Part shown: positions 1 to 9,039 of the stretch, piece after piece | Layout: every line of letters begins with the position of its first letter | Numbering within the stretch: the stretch's first letter is position 1 | Assembly (NCBI RefSeq): GCF_026339935.1 | Contig: NZ_JAPEPX010000001.1 | Coordinates: forward strand, 2,090,501 to 2,154,500 | From: Streptomyces sp. NBC_01551 | GTDB taxonomy: Bacteria; Actinomycetota; Actinomycetes; Streptomycetales; Streptomycetaceae | Reading direction: 5' to 3' | DNA length: 64,000 bases | The notes under the pieces: generated by a model | What the model was told of the DNA's origin: nothing | The model's database searches: none | Seen by the model: only the letters and a program-made list of their open reading frames with translations | Translations under genes and position numbers: made by a program

Positions 1-951
1 GTCGAGCTGGACACGGCGCGGCCGCTGTCGGCGGTGACCGTGATGACGGACCCGCTGCCGGAGGGGACGCGGGGCGCGATCGTGGAGGTGCGGGTCCCGG
101 GCGAGGGCTGGCGGAAGATCGCCGACGCCTCGCCGTCCGGGTGGACGCAGGCGGACGCGGCGGGCGTACGGGCGGACTCGGTCCGGCTGTCGTGGTCGGG
201 TCCGTCGCCGGAGGTACGGGGCGTCGTGCCGTGGTTCGCCGACGGGCCGCAGGCGCGGTTCGAGCTGTCCGACGGGGGCAAGGCGGACGTGGAGATCGGC
301 GGGGCGGTCAAGCGGGTGACGGCGGAGCTGTCGGGCCTGCGGGCCGACGAGGTCCGCGGGCCGCTGGCGGCGCAGGCGCCGAAGGGGGTCGAGGTACGGC
401 TGCCCTCACAGGCGGCGGCGCCGCGCGGCACCCGGGTCTCGGTCCCGGTGGAGATCACGATCCCGGCGTCGACCCCGGCGGGCGTCTACTCCATCCCCGT
501 CACGTTCGCCGGGGAGACGCGGACGCTCACGGTCCGGGCGGTGCCGAAGACGGGCGGGCCGGACCTGCTGCGGACGGCGCGGGCCACGTCCTCGGGGGAC
601 GAGGCCCCGCAGTTCCCGGCGTCGGCGGTGGTGGACGGCTCGGAGAGCACCCGCTGGTCCTCGCCGGCGGTGGACGGCGCGTGGTGGCAGGCCGAGTTGG
701 CGGCGCCGGCGCGGGTGGGCCTCCTGACGCTGCACTGGCAGGACGCGTACCCCTCCGCCTACCGCGTGGAGACGTCCCCGGACGGCATCACCTGGCACCC
801 GGCGGTCGACGTCCCCGCGTCCCGAGGCGGCCGGGAAACCCTCCGCCTGGACGCCCCGGACACCCGCTTCCTCCGCGTCACCTGCACCACCCGCGCCACC
901 CGCTTCGGCTGCAGCCTCTGGTCGGCAACGGCCTTCGCGGTCACCCCCTGA
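1..951 (+). CDS. 3' part of a secreted carbohydrate-active protein with a C-terminal F5/8 type C domain
   Basis: The frame is open from the first base of the window, so the start lies upstream. About 316 residues are visible. The last ~135 residues form a discoidin (F5/8 type C, CBM32-like) sugar-binding domain: it has 'DGSESTRWSSP', a WW pair, 'LHWQDAYPSAY' and a paired Cys region near the end. Before it sits a beta-rich stretch ending 'TLTVRAVP' that resembles the NEW3 module found in glycosidases. In Streptomyces this arrangement often ends GH84-type beta-N-acetylglucosaminidase/hyaluronidase-like exoenzymes, but the catalytic domain is outside the window, so the enzyme class is inference. 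It probably acts outside the cell on amino-sugar polymers. The adjoining sugar operon may or may not be related. Confidence 0.65.
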   Translation, partial: VELDTARPLSAVTVMTDPLPEGTRGAIVEVRVPGEGWRKIADASPSGWTQADAAGVRADSVRLSWSGPSPEVRGVVPWFADGPQARFELSDGGKADVEIGGAVKRVTAELSGLRADEVRGPLAAQAPKGVEVRLPSQAAAPRGTRVSVPVEITIPASTPAGVYSIPVTFAGETRTLTVRAVPKTGGPDLLRTARATSSGDEAPQFPASAVVDGSESTRWSSPAVDGAWWQAELAAPARVGLLTLHWQDAYPSAYRVETSPDGITWHPAVDVPASRGGRETLRLDAPDTRFLRVTCTTRATRFGCSLWSATAFAVTP

Positions 952-1035
952 CCCGCGCCCGACGCCCGGCCCCCAGGGTCGGCGCACCCCCAACCCCACC
1001 GGGCGCCCTCCCGGGCCCCGTTGCCGCCGAGGCGC

Positions 1036-1171
1036 CTTCCAGCCTCGCCGGCCCACCCCGGCCTCGCCGGCGTTTGAGGCGCGGGGTCTGGGGAGGAGCC
1101 CCAGGAACCCGGCCGCGCCGGGCACCGGGCTCCGTCCGGACCCGCGCCTCAAACGCCGGCGAGGCTGGAAG
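1036..1171. repeat. Intergenic inverted repeat of the Streptomyces 'GCGCCTCAAACGCCGGCGAGGC' type
   Basis: A perfect 25-bp inverted repeat pairs 1061-1085 with 1141-1165. An extra partial left arm at 1036-1051 pairs with 1156-1171 over 16 bp. A related element occurs at 37548-37642. It lies between two convergent genes and fills most of the 334-bp gap 952-1285, so it may act as a bidirectional terminator. No other gene is visible in the gap. Confidence 0.8.
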
Positions 1172-1285
1172 GCGCGGCAGCGTTGCCCGGCGCACCGGAA
1201 GGCCCGGAAGGGGCCCAGGAACGGCCCCGGTGGGGCGAAAGGCCCGGCAGCGGGGCCGCCGGGCCGGGGGAAAAGACCTGCGGAG

Positions 1286-1822
1286 CTATGAGGCGGCCAC
1301 GCCGATGCGTTCCAGGGCGTCGTCCGCCCCGTACGGCTGGAGGTACGGCATCCAGCGCGGGTCCCGGTGCCCCGTGCCGATGATCCGCCACGCCAGCCCC
1401 GACGGCGGAGCAGGATCGTGCCGCAGGCGCCAGCCGAGGTCGACCAGGTGCCGGTCGGCCTTGACGTGGTTGCACCGCCGGCACGCGGCGACGACGTTGT
1501 CCCACGCGTGCTGCCCGCCCCGGCTGCGCGGAATCACGTGGTCGACGCTGGTGGCGACCCCGCCGCAGTACATGCAGCGCCCGCCGTCCCGCGCGAACAG
1601 CGCACGCCGGGTGAGTGGAACGGGCCCCCGGTAGGGGACCCGCACGAAGCGCTTGAGCCGGACCACGCTGGGAGCGGGCACGGCCCTCGTCGCGCTGTGC
1701 AGAAAGGCGCCGGATTCCTCCAGGGAGACCGCTTTGTTCTCCAGGACGAGGACGAGCGCGCGGCGGAGCGGTACGACGCCGAGAGGCTCGTACGACGCAT
1801 TGAGGACCAGGACGTGCGGCAC
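1286..1822 (-). CDS. HNH endonuclease
   Basis: A 178-residue protein of the small HNH nuclease family common in actinobacteria. The zinc-stabilised HNH core is at residues ~83-121: Cys83-x2-Cys86, the Asp94-His95 pair of 'SVDHVIPRSRGG', Asn109, and Cys114-x2-Cys117. These supply the structural zinc and the metal-dependent nicking site of the family. The GTG start is preceded by AAGGAGG at 6-nt spacing, which fixes the start well. It is transcribed divergently from the MscS gene, and nothing around it suggests a restriction system or mobile element. The physiological substrate is unknown; family members are usually described only as HNH nucleases. Confidence 0.85.
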   Translation of the reverse strand: MPHVLVLNASYEPLGVVPLRRALVLVLENKAVSLEESGAFLHSATRAVPAPSVVRLKRFVRVPYRGPVPLTRRALFARDGGRCMYCGGVATSVDHVIPRSRGGQHAWDNVVAACRRCNHVKADRHLVDLGWRLRHDPAPPSGLAWRIIGTGHRDPRWMPYLQPYGADDALERIGVAAS

Positions 1823-2095
1823 GGACTGCCTCCTTGTACGCCGGCGGCGCGTGGCTCGCGCCGGGACGATCTGCTCTCCAGTCTCTCCTTACGGCTGGTC
1901 GAAGCGCCACCACGCGCCCGTAACGGGTCGGAGGTGTTTTCAACCACACCCCAGTTCATCCCCACGTGAATCCGGTCTCTCCCTCGAACACGGCGAACAG
2001 CGGGCAACAGAGTCAAGGGAATGCCCCGTTAGTGTGGATGTTCTGCCCGCACCCCCCCGTCCGCCGGCAGACCGCTATACCTGGAGGTACCCGTC

Positions 2096-3166
2096 GTGCC
2101 CTGGCCCGCCGCCACGCTGCTCCCGCTGGCAGCCGAGATCCCGGACGCCGCCGAAGCCCAGCAGAGCGTGACCAACGCCGCGAGCTTCATCGAGGAGAAC
2201 TGGGCCACCTGGCTGAGCATCGGTCTGAAGATCCTCCTGATCATCGTGATCGCGGCCGCGCTCCGCTCGGTGGTCCGCAAGGCTCTGACCAGGCTGATAA
2301 CCCGGATGAACACCAGCGCCGAGGCTGTCGAGGGGACCGCCCTCGGCGGCCTGCTGGTCAACGCCGAGCGGCGCCGCCAGCGGTCGGAGGCGATCGGCTC
2401 GGTGCTGCGCTCGGTGGCCTCGTTCCTGATCCTCGGCACCGCCGCGCTGATGGTCCTCGGCGCGCTCAAGATCGACCTGGCCCCGCTGCTCGCGAGCGCC
2501 GGTGTGGCCGGTGTCGCGATCGGTTTCGGCGCCCGGAACCTGGTGACCGACTTCCTCTCCGGCGTTTTCATGATCATGGAGGACCAGTACGGCGTCGGCG
2601 ACAAGATCGACGCGGGTGTGGCCTCCGGCGAGGTCGTCGAGGTCGGCCTGCGGGTGACCAAGCTGCGCGGGGACAACGGGGAGATCTGGTACGTCCGCAA
2701 CGGCGAGATCAAGCGGATCGGCAACCTCAGCCAGGGCTGGGCCACCGCGGGCGTGGACGTACAGGTCAAGCCGACGGAGAACCTGACCCACATCCGCGAG
2801 GTCGTCCAGCAGGTCGCGGACGGTCTGGCCAAGGAGACCCCGTGGGACGAGCGCCTGTGGGGCCCGGTCGAGGTGCTGGGCCTGGACGAGGTGCTGCTGG
2901 CCTCGATGACGGTGAAGGTGTCGGCGAAGACGATGCCGGGCCAGCAGTTCGCCGTGGAGCGCGAGCTGCGCTGGCGGATCAAGGAGGCCTTCGACGCGGC
3001 CGGCATCCGGATCATCGGCGGCGTCCCCGCCGCCGACGACGAGGAGGCTCCGGCGGACCCGGCGGCCGCCGTCGCCGCGCCGTCCGCGCTGGCCAACCCG
3101 GCGTCCCCGCAGTCCCTGGCGACCGCCCCGATCCCGGCCCCCGGCGGGCCCCGCATCACCAAGTAG
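2096..3166 (+). CDS. MscS-family mechanosensitive ion channel
   Basis: A 356-residue membrane protein that would open under membrane tension to release solutes on hypo-osmotic shock. Three hydrophobic segments are visible at ~41-58, ~103-124 and ~128-160. The third is the Gly/Ala-rich pore helix followed by the family signature 'AIGFGARNLVTDFLSG', and then a cytoplasmic beta domain with 'GDKIDAG' and 'NGEIKRIGN'. The C-terminal ~45 residues are Ala/Pro-rich and probably disordered. The GTG start has GGAGG eight nucleotides upstream. It ends in a strong hairpin at 3197-3225, so it is most likely monocistronic. The length is normal for small MscS channels (E. coli MscS is 286 aa). Confidence 0.9.
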   Translation: MPWPAATLLPLAAEIPDAAEAQQSVTNAASFIEENWATWLSIGLKILLIIVIAAALRSVVRKALTRLITRMNTSAEAVEGTALGGLLVNAERRRQRSEAIGSVLRSVASFLILGTAALMVLGALKIDLAPLLASAGVAGVAIGFGARNLVTDFLSGVFMIMEDQYGVGDKIDAGVASGEVVEVGLRVTKLRGDNGEIWYVRNGEIKRIGNLSQGWATAGVDVQVKPTENLTHIREVVQQVADGLAKETPWDERLWGPVEVLGLDEVLLASMTVKVSAKTMPGQQFAVERELRWRIKEAFDAAGIRIIGGVPAADDEEAPADPAAAVAAPSALANPASPQSLATAPIPAPGGPRITK

Positions 3167-3196
3167 CCGCGGCCCCCATCAGGCTCGCGACACCCG

Positions 3197-3225
3197 CTGC
3201 CCCGCAGGTCATTCCTGCGGGGCAG
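3197..3225 (+). terminator. Terminator after the MscS gene
   Basis: A perfect 12-bp stem ('CTGCCCCGCAGG' with its complement) around a 5-nt loop, 31 nt after the MscS stop codon. It separates this gene from the ROK sugar operon. Confidence 0.85.
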
Positions 3226-3251
3226 TTCCATTGACACGGAACGAACGCCGA

Positions 3252-3266
3252 TAGGAAACTTACCTA
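3252..3266. promoter_or_regulatory. Putative ROK-regulator operator
   Basis: The imperfect palindrome TAGGAAACTTACCTA lies 31 nt before the start of the ROK regulator. A TTGACA hexamer at 3231-3236 just upstream is a possible -35 element. ROK repressors usually bind AT-rich palindromes of this size near their own promoter, so autoregulation is likely. The assignment is inference from position and symmetry. Confidence 0.5.
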
Positions 3267-3297
3267 ACAGTTCATCTCGGTGAGGGAGAAACGCGCC

Positions 3298-4515
3298 ATG
3301 CCCGCCGCCACGCCCGGAACGCCCAGCCTGCTGCGCGCCATGAACGACCGGGCCGCGCTTGAGCTCCTGCTCACCCACGGCCCGCTGTCCCGCACCAGGA
3401 TCGGCCACCTGACCGGACTGTCCAAGCCCACCGCCTCCCAGCTGCTGGCCCGCCTGGAGGACGCCGGGCTGGTCGTGGCCACCGGCACCGACGGCGGCCG
3501 CCCGGGCCCCAGCGCCCAGCTGTACGCGCTCAACCCCCGCGCCGCCCACGTCGGCGGCCTCGACGTCACCCCCGAGCGGATCACCGCCGCCGTCGCCGAC
3601 CTCACCGGCGAGGTGGCCGGCAGCTTCGAACTCCCGTACGCCGAGGGCGCCGGGGCCGTCGACCAGGTCACCGAGGCGCTCGGCGAGGCCGTCAAGGCCG
3701 CCGGGCTCCAGCGCTCCGACCTGCACCGCCTGGTCATCGCGACCCCGGGCGCCTTCGACCCGCAGACCGGCCAGCTGCGCTACGCGAGCCACCTCCCCGG
3801 CTGGCACTCCCCCACCCTCCTCGACGAACTGGCGGCGGCCCTGCCGATGCCGGTCGAGTACGAGAACGACGTGAACCTCGCCGCGATCGCCGAGCAGCGG
3901 CTCGGCGCGGCCCGCGGCCACGAGGACTTCGTCCTGCTCTGGAACGAGGACGGCCTCGGCGCCGCCCTGGTGCTCGGCGGCCGGCTGCACCGCGGCTGGA
4001 CCGGCGGCGCGGGCGAGGTGGGCTTCCTGCCCGTGCCGGGACACCCCCTGGTCCGGCAGGTCACCCGGGCCAACACGGGCGGCTACCAGGAGCTGGCCGG
4101 CGTACAGGTGCTGCCCCGGCTCGCCGCCGAGCTCGGGATCGAGGCAGCGCCCGAGCACGCGCCCGGCGCCCCGCAGGCGCCGCTGGTCGACGAGGCCGTC
4201 GCACTGCTGAGGCGGGCCGCCGCCGAGCCCGAGGGGCCGCACCTGCGCTTCCTCCAGTCCTACGCCACCGTGCTCGCGACCGGTCTGGCCTCGCTGGTCG
4301 CCGTACTGGACCCGGAGATCGTGGTCCTGTCCGGAGCCGCGATCGCGGCGGGCGGCGATCCGCTGCGCACGCTGCTGGAGGCCGAACTCGCCGAACTGGC
4401 CCCCGCCCGGCCGCGCCTGGTCGCGGGCCAGGTGCACGAGCGGCCCGTGCTGCGCGGCGCGCTGGAGAGCGCCCTCGCCACCACCCGCGAGGAAGTCTTC
4501 GACACCTCCCGCTGA
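3298..4515 (+). CDS. ROK-family transcriptional regulator
   Basis: A 405-residue sugar-responsive repressor. Residues ~15-65 form a winged HTH ('LSRTRIGHLTGLSKPTASQL'); the rest is the ROK sugar-binding fold with 'GGAGEVGFLP'. The DxGxT phosphate loop of ROK kinases is replaced ('GLDVTPERIT'), so kinase activity is unlikely. The CxCGxxGCxE zinc motif common in ROK repressors is also absent: no Cys is present in the corresponding 'NTGGYQELAG' region. I chose ATG 3298 rather than the upstream GTG 3280 because of the GAGGGAG sequence just before it. It heads the importer/hydrolase operon and probably controls it through the palindrome at 3252-3266. Confidence 0.88.
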   Translation: MPAATPGTPSLLRAMNDRAALELLLTHGPLSRTRIGHLTGLSKPTASQLLARLEDAGLVVATGTDGGRPGPSAQLYALNPRAAHVGGLDVTPERITAAVADLTGEVAGSFELPYAEGAGAVDQVTEALGEAVKAAGLQRSDLHRLVIATPGAFDPQTGQLRYASHLPGWHSPTLLDELAAALPMPVEYENDVNLAAIAEQRLGAARGHEDFVLLWNEDGLGAALVLGGRLHRGWTGGAGEVGFLPVPGHPLVRQVTRANTGGYQELAGVQVLPRLAAELGIEAAPEHAPGAPQAPLVDEAVALLRRAAAEPEGPHLRFLQSYATVLATGLASLVAVLDPEIVVLSGAAIAAGGDPLRTLLEAELAELAPARPRLVAGQVHERPVLRGALESALATTREEVFDTSR

Positions 4516-4594
4516 ACCGCCACCGCTCCACCCAGCACCGCTCCACCGCACCTCCCCTCACCGGAAGTTCCTCCCGCAGAGAGCGAGCACCGCC

Positions 4595-5929
4595 ATGCCC
4601 GGAATCGGACGCCTGGCCCCCGCGGCCACCCTGCTGGCCGCGATATCCGTCCTCGCCACCGCCTGTACGGGCCAGAGCGGCGCCGCGGCCGCCGACGACC
4701 CGAAGGCCGACGTCACCCTCAACTTCTGGCACGGCTGGTCCGCGCCCGGCGAGGCCAAGGCGATCGAGGAGAACATCGCCCGGTTCGAGAGGGCGCACCC
4801 GAACATCAAGGTCAAGGTCACCGGCAACATGACCGACGACAAGATCAACCAGGCGCTCCGGGCGGGCGGGGACAAGGCCCCCGACGTGGTCTCCTCCTTC
4901 ACCACCGACAGCGTCGGAAAGTTCTGCAACTCCGGCGCGTTCGCCGACCTGAACCCCTTCCTCCAGAAGTCCGGGGTCGACAAGGCGAAGGTCTTCCCCA
5001 AGACCCTGCTGGAGTACACCCAGTTCAACGGCAACCAGTGCACCCTGCCGCTGCTGAACGACGCGTACGGCCTCGTCTACAACAAGGACGCCTTCAAGGC
5101 CGCCGGCATCACCGAACCGCCCAAGACCTGGAGCCAGTTCACCGAGGCGGCGCAGAAGCTGACCAAAGCCAACGGGGACTCGTACGACCAGCTCGGCGTC
5201 ATGCCCACCTTCCACGGCTACGAGACCACCCCCATGCGCCTGGCCGCGCAGTGGAGCCCGACCTACTTCACCGCCGACGGCAAGTCCAACCTGGCCAAGG
5301 ACCCGGCCTTCGCGAAGATGCTGACGGCCCAGAAGGACCTGGTCGCCCGGCTCGGCGGCTACGAGAAGCTGGAGAAGTTCCGCAGCACCTTCGGTGACGA
5401 GTGGAGCGCCGAGCACCCCTTCCACAAGGGGCTGGTCGCCATGCAGGTCGACGGCGAGTGGCGGGCCGCCATGGCCAAGGAGGCCGGGGTGAAGTTCGAG
5501 ATCGGCACCGCTCCGCTGCCCGTCCCGGACGACCAGGCCGCCGACTACGGCAAGGGCTACCTCTCCGGCACGATCATGGGCATCGCCTCCGCGAGCAAGA
5601 AGCAGAACGCGGCCTGGGAGCTGGTCAAGTACATGACCACGGACACCGAGGCGGTCGTGGCCTTCGCCAACGCCATCCACAACGTGCCCTCCACGCTGGC
5701 GGCCCTGGAGTCCCCGAACCTCCAGGTGACGCCGGAGTTCAAGACCTTCCTCGACATCGCCCGGCACCCGAAGTCGAACACCACCCCGGCCCAGGCCGAC
5801 GGCGGCACCTACCAGCTGACCTTCCAGGACTTCGCGTACTCCGTCGAGAAGGGCGACGTGGCCGACGTCCCGGCCGGCCTCGCCAAGACCGACCAGCAGA
5901 TCGACACGGACATCGCGAAGGCGAAGTAG
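4595..5929 (+). CDS. Sugar ABC transporter solute-binding lipoprotein
   Basis: A 444-residue extracellular binding protein of the MalE/UgpB type. The N-terminus is a lipoprotein signal with a lipobox ending at Cys24 ('LATACTGQ'), so it is anchored to the outer face of the membrane. 'LNFWHGWSAPGEAKAIEE' and 'LPLLNDAYGLVYNKDAF' are typical of this class. It delivers a sugar, probably an oligosaccharide, to the two permeases encoded immediately downstream (5-bp gap). The ligand cannot be read from sequence; the downstream GH4 enzyme suggests a beta-glycoside or disaccharide. The Shine-Dalgarno before ATG 4595 is weak. Confidence 0.9.
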   Translation: MPGIGRLAPAATLLAAISVLATACTGQSGAAAADDPKADVTLNFWHGWSAPGEAKAIEENIARFERAHPNIKVKVTGNMTDDKINQALRAGGDKAPDVVSSFTTDSVGKFCNSGAFADLNPFLQKSGVDKAKVFPKTLLEYTQFNGNQCTLPLLNDAYGLVYNKDAFKAAGITEPPKTWSQFTEAAQKLTKANGDSYDQLGVMPTFHGYETTPMRLAAQWSPTYFTADGKSNLAKDPAFAKMLTAQKDLVARLGGYEKLEKFRSTFGDEWSAEHPFHKGLVAMQVDGEWRAAMAKEAGVKFEIGTAPLPVPDDQAADYGKGYLSGTIMGIASASKKQNAAWELVKYMTTDTEAVVAFANAIHNVPSTLAALESPNLQVTPEFKTFLDIARHPKSNTTPAQADGGTYQLTFQDFAYSVEKGDVADVPAGLAKTDQQIDTDIAKAK

Positions 5930-5934
5930 CCCCG

Positions 5935-6879
5935 ATGACCAGCGCGCACTCCCTGAGGGCGAAGCGCCGGCGGTCCGCTCTGCGAACCGCGGCCTTCATG
6001 TCGCCCTGGCTGATCGGGTTCTCGTTCTTCTTCGCGTACCCGCTGCTGTCGACCGTGTACTTCTCCTTCACCAAGTACGACGGCTTCCGCCCGCCCGCCT
6101 TCAACGGCCTGGACAACTGGACGTACGTCCTCACCGACTACCCGCTGTTCTGGCCTGCCATGTGGAACACGTTGTGGCTGGTCGTGGTCATGGTCAGCTG
6201 CCGGGTCGTCTTCGGCCTCGGCGTCGGCCTGCTCATCACGAAGATCAAGACCGGCTCGGGAATCTTCCGGACCCTGTTCTACCTTCCCTACCTGGCCCCG
6301 CCCGTGGCCGCGACCCTGGCCTTCGTCTTCCTCCTCAACCCCGGCACCGGCCCGGTCAACGTCCTGCTGGACTCGGCCGGGCTGCCCACGCCCGGCTGGT
6401 TCACGGACGCCGACTGGTCCAAGCCCGCGCTGACCATGCTCGCCCTGTGGGGGGTGGGCGACCTGATGGTGATCTTCATGGCCGCGCTGCTCGACGTACC
6501 CAAGGAGCAGTACGAGGCCGCCGAGCTGGACGGGGCCGGGGCCTGGGGCCGGTTCCGGCACATCACCCTGCCGAACATCACCCCGATCATCCTGTTCGCG
6601 GTGGTCACGGGGGTCATCCAGGCCATGCAGTACTACACGCAGCCGCTGGTGGCGGGGAAGGTGTCGGCCGGTGTCATCGGCGGCTCGGGCCAGCAGTTCG
6701 AGCCGGGCTACCCGGACAAGTCCACCCTGACCCTGCCCCAGATCGTCTACAACGCCGGCTTCCAGCGCTTCGACTACGGCGCCGCCTGCGTCGTCGCGCT
6801 GGTGCTGTTCGCCCTCTCCATGGCCTTCACCGCGCTCCTCATGCGCCGCCGTGGCGGACTGATCGGAGCAGGTGACTGA
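5935..6879 (+). CDS. Sugar ABC transporter permease (MalF type)
   Basis: A 314-residue inner-membrane permease with about six transmembrane helices. The cytoplasmic EAA loop that docks to the ATPase is visible as 'EQYEAAELDGAGAWGRFRHI', followed by 'TLPNITPIILF'. It starts five nucleotides after the binding-protein stop and overlaps the leader of the next permease, so the genes are translationally coupled. There is no ATPase gene in the operon, which is normal in Streptomyces, where the shared MsiK ATPase energises many sugar importers. Confidence 0.9.
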   Translation: MTSAHSLRAKRRRSALRTAAFMSPWLIGFSFFFAYPLLSTVYFSFTKYDGFRPPAFNGLDNWTYVLTDYPLFWPAMWNTLWLVVVMVSCRVVFGLGVGLLITKIKTGSGIFRTLFYLPYLAPPVAATLAFVFLLNPGTGPVNVLLDSAGLPTPGWFTDADWSKPALTMLALWGVGDLMVIFMAALLDVPKEQYEAAELDGAGAWGRFRHITLPNITPIILFAVVTGVIQAMQYYTQPLVAGKVSAGVIGGSGQQFEPGYPDKSTLTLPQIVYNAGFQRFDYGAACVVALVLFALSMAFTALLMRRRGGLIGAGD

Positions 6880-6880
6880 G

Positions 6881-7768
6881 ATGGCCGTCGTCATCGATCG
6901 CACGAGCGCGCACCGCGGGGCCGTACGCCACCGGGCGGTACGCCGCAGGGCCGTGCTCCAGTGGATCGGCGTGCACTCCCTCGGGGTCGCCGCCGCCCTG
7001 TTCTTCGTCCTCCCCTTCGTCTTCCTCTTCCTCACGTCCGTGATGAGCGACCAGCAGGCGCTGACCCGCGATCTGACACCGGACACCTGGGAGTGGGGCA
7101 ACTACTCGAAGGTGTGGCACACCCCCGGCTTCCTGACCTGGTGGCGCAACACCCTGCTGTACGCGGGGCTCGGCACCGTGCTGACCGTGCTCTCGTCCGT
7201 GCCCGTCGCCTACGCGCTCGCCAAGTTCCGCTTCCGCGGGCGGCGGCTGTCGCTGCTGCTGGTCATCGCCATGATGATGCTGCCGCCGCAGGTCGTCGTC
7301 ATCCCGATGTACCTCTTCTGGGCCAAGCAGCTGGACCTGTCCGGCACGCTGTGGCCGCTGATCGTCCCGATGGCGTTCGGCGACGCGTTCTCCGTCTTCC
7401 TGCTCCGCCAGTTCCTGCTGACGATCCCCGACGAGTACCTGGACGCGGCCCGGGTCGACGGCTGCGGCGAGGTCCGCACCCTGCTGCGCGTCGTCGTGCC
7501 GATGGCCAAGCCGGGGATCGCGGCCGTCGCGCTGTTCCAGTTCTTCAGCGCCTGGAACGACTACTTCGGCCCGCAGATCTACGCCTCCGACAATCCGGCG
7601 GCCTGGACCCTCAGTTACGGGCTGGAGTCCTTCAAGGGGGCTCACCACACGAACTGGAATCTGACCATGGCCGCGACCGTGCTGGTCATGGCACCCGTGA
7701 TCGTCCTCTTCTTCTTCGCCCAGAAGGCGTTCGTCGAAGGCGTCACCCTGACCGGAGTGAAAGGCTGA
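6881..7768 (+). CDS. Sugar ABC transporter permease (MalG type)
   Basis: A 295-residue second permease with about six membrane helices and the EAA loop 'EYLDAARVDGCGEVRTLLRV'. An in-frame GTG at 6872 could also serve as start. I prefer ATG 6881 because AGGTGA, complementary to the 16S rRNA tail, lies five nucleotides before it. The stop codon overlaps the next start (ATGA). It forms a heterodimeric channel with the upstream permease. Confidence 0.9.
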   Translation: MAVVIDRTSAHRGAVRHRAVRRRAVLQWIGVHSLGVAAALFFVLPFVFLFLTSVMSDQQALTRDLTPDTWEWGNYSKVWHTPGFLTWWRNTLLYAGLGTVLTVLSSVPVAYALAKFRFRGRRLSLLLVIAMMMLPPQVVVIPMYLFWAKQLDLSGTLWPLIVPMAFGDAFSVFLLRQFLLTIPDEYLDAARVDGCGEVRTLLRVVVPMAKPGIAAVALFQFFSAWNDYFGPQIYASDNPAAWTLSYGLESFKGAHHTNWNLTMAATVLVMAPVIVLFFFAQKAFVEGVTLTGVKG

Positions 7769-9039
7769 TGACCATGAAACTCGCAGTGGTGGGTGGCGGT
7801 TCCACCTACACCCCCGAGCTGATCGACGGCTTCGCGCGGCTGCGCGACACCCTGCCGATCAGCGAACTGGTCCTGATCGACCCCGCCACCGAGCGGCTGG
7901 AGCTGATCGGCTCCCTCGCCCGCCGGATCTTCGCCCGGCAGGACCACCCGGGCCTGATCACCACCACGTGCGACCTCGACGCGGGCGTGGCCGGCGCCGA
8001 CGCGGTCCTGATCCAGCTGCGCATCGGCGGGCAGGCCGCCCGGCTCCAGGACGAGACCTGGCCGCTGGAATGCGGCTGCGTCGGGCAGGAGACCACCGGC
8101 GCGGGCGGGCTCGCGAAGGCGCTGCGCACGGTGCCGGTGGTCCTCGACATCGCCGAGCGGGTCCGGCGGGCCAGCCCGGACGCCTGGATCATCGACTTCA
8201 CCAACCCCGTCGGGATCGTCACCCGCGCCCTGCTCCAGGCCGGGCACAAGGCGGTCGGGCTGTGCAACGTCGCCATCGGCTTCCAGCGGAAGTTCGCGGC
8301 GCTGCTGGACGTGGCGCCCGCCGAGGTGCACCTCGACCACGTCGGGCTCAACCACCTGACCTGGGAACTGGGCGTACGGCTCGGCGGCCCGCAGGGTACG
8401 GACGTCCTGCCCGGGCTGCTGGCCGAGCACGGCGACGCGGTCGCCGCCGACCTGCGGCTGCCGCGCGCGGTGCTGGACCGGCTCGGCGCGGTGCCCTCGT
8501 ACTACCTGCGCTACTTCTACGCGCACGACGCGGTGGTGCGGGAGCTCGGCGAGAAGCCCTCCCGGGCCGCCGAGGTCGCCGCGATGGAACGGGAGCTGCT
8601 CGCCCTGTACGCCGATCCCGCGCTCGACGAGAAGCCGGCGCTGCTGGCCAAGCGGGGCGGGGCCTTCTACTCGGAGGCGGCCGTGGACCTGGCGGCGGCG
8701 CTGCTGGGCGACGGCGGCTCCGCCGTGCAGGTGGTGAACACGTACAACGAGGGGACCCTGCCGTTCCTGCCGGACGACGCGGTCATCGAGGTGCAGGCCG
8801 CCGTGGACCGCTCCGGGCCGGCGCCGCTGGCCGCCCCGCGCCTGGACCCGCTGTACGCCGGACTGATCTCGCACGTGACGGCGTACGAGGACCTCGCGCT
8901 GGACGCGGCCCTGCGCGGCGGGCGCGAGCGGGTCTTCAAGGCGCTGCTGGCGCATCCGCTCGTCGGGCAGTTCGACCTCGCCGAGGGGCTGACGGACCGG
9001 CTCCTGGCGCACAACAAGGAGCATCTGCCATGGGCGTGA
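7768..9039 (+). CDS. GH4 family 6-phospho-beta-glycosidase
   Basis: A 423-residue member of glycoside hydrolase family 4, which cleaves glycosidic bonds by an NAD+- and divalent-metal-dependent redox mechanism. The N-terminal nucleotide-binding motif is 'LAVVGGGSTYTPELIDGF'. 'GQETTGAGGLAKALRTVPV' is typical of the 6-phospho-beta-glucosidase branch. Likely metal ligands are the Cys in 'LCNVAIGF' and the His in 'LDHVGLNHLTW'. It starts within the preceding stop (ATGA) with GGAGTG eight nucleotides upstream, and its own end overlaps the kinase gene. The substrate would be a phosphorylated disaccharide, possibly produced by the kinase encoded next, since ABC import does not phosphorylate. Confidence 0.9.
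   Translation: MTMKLAVVGGGSTYTPELIDGFARLRDTLPISELVLIDPATERLELIGSLARRIFARQDHPGLITTTCDLDAGVAGADAVLIQLRIGGQAARLQDETWPLECGCVGQETTGAGGLAKALRTVPVVLDIAERVRRASPDAWIIDFTNPVGIVTRALLQAGHKAVGLCNVAIGFQRKFAALLDVAPAEVHLDHVGLNHLTWELGVRLGGPQGTDVLPGLLAEHGDAVAADLRLPRAVLDRLGAVPSYYLRYFYAHDAVVRELGEKPSRAAEVAAMERELLALYADPALDEKPALLAKRGGAFYSEAAVDLAAALLGDGGSAVQVVNTYNEGTLPFLPDDAVIEVQAAVDRSGPAPLAAPRLDPLYAGLISHVTAYEDLALDAALRGGRERVFKALLAHPLVGQFDLAEGLTDRLLAHNKEHLPWA

Noticed and set aside
2029..4551. 840-codon minus-strand open frame opposite the MscS and ROK genes
   Set aside because: Shadow of two well-supported genes; composition biased to Gly, Gln and Arg, with no domain.
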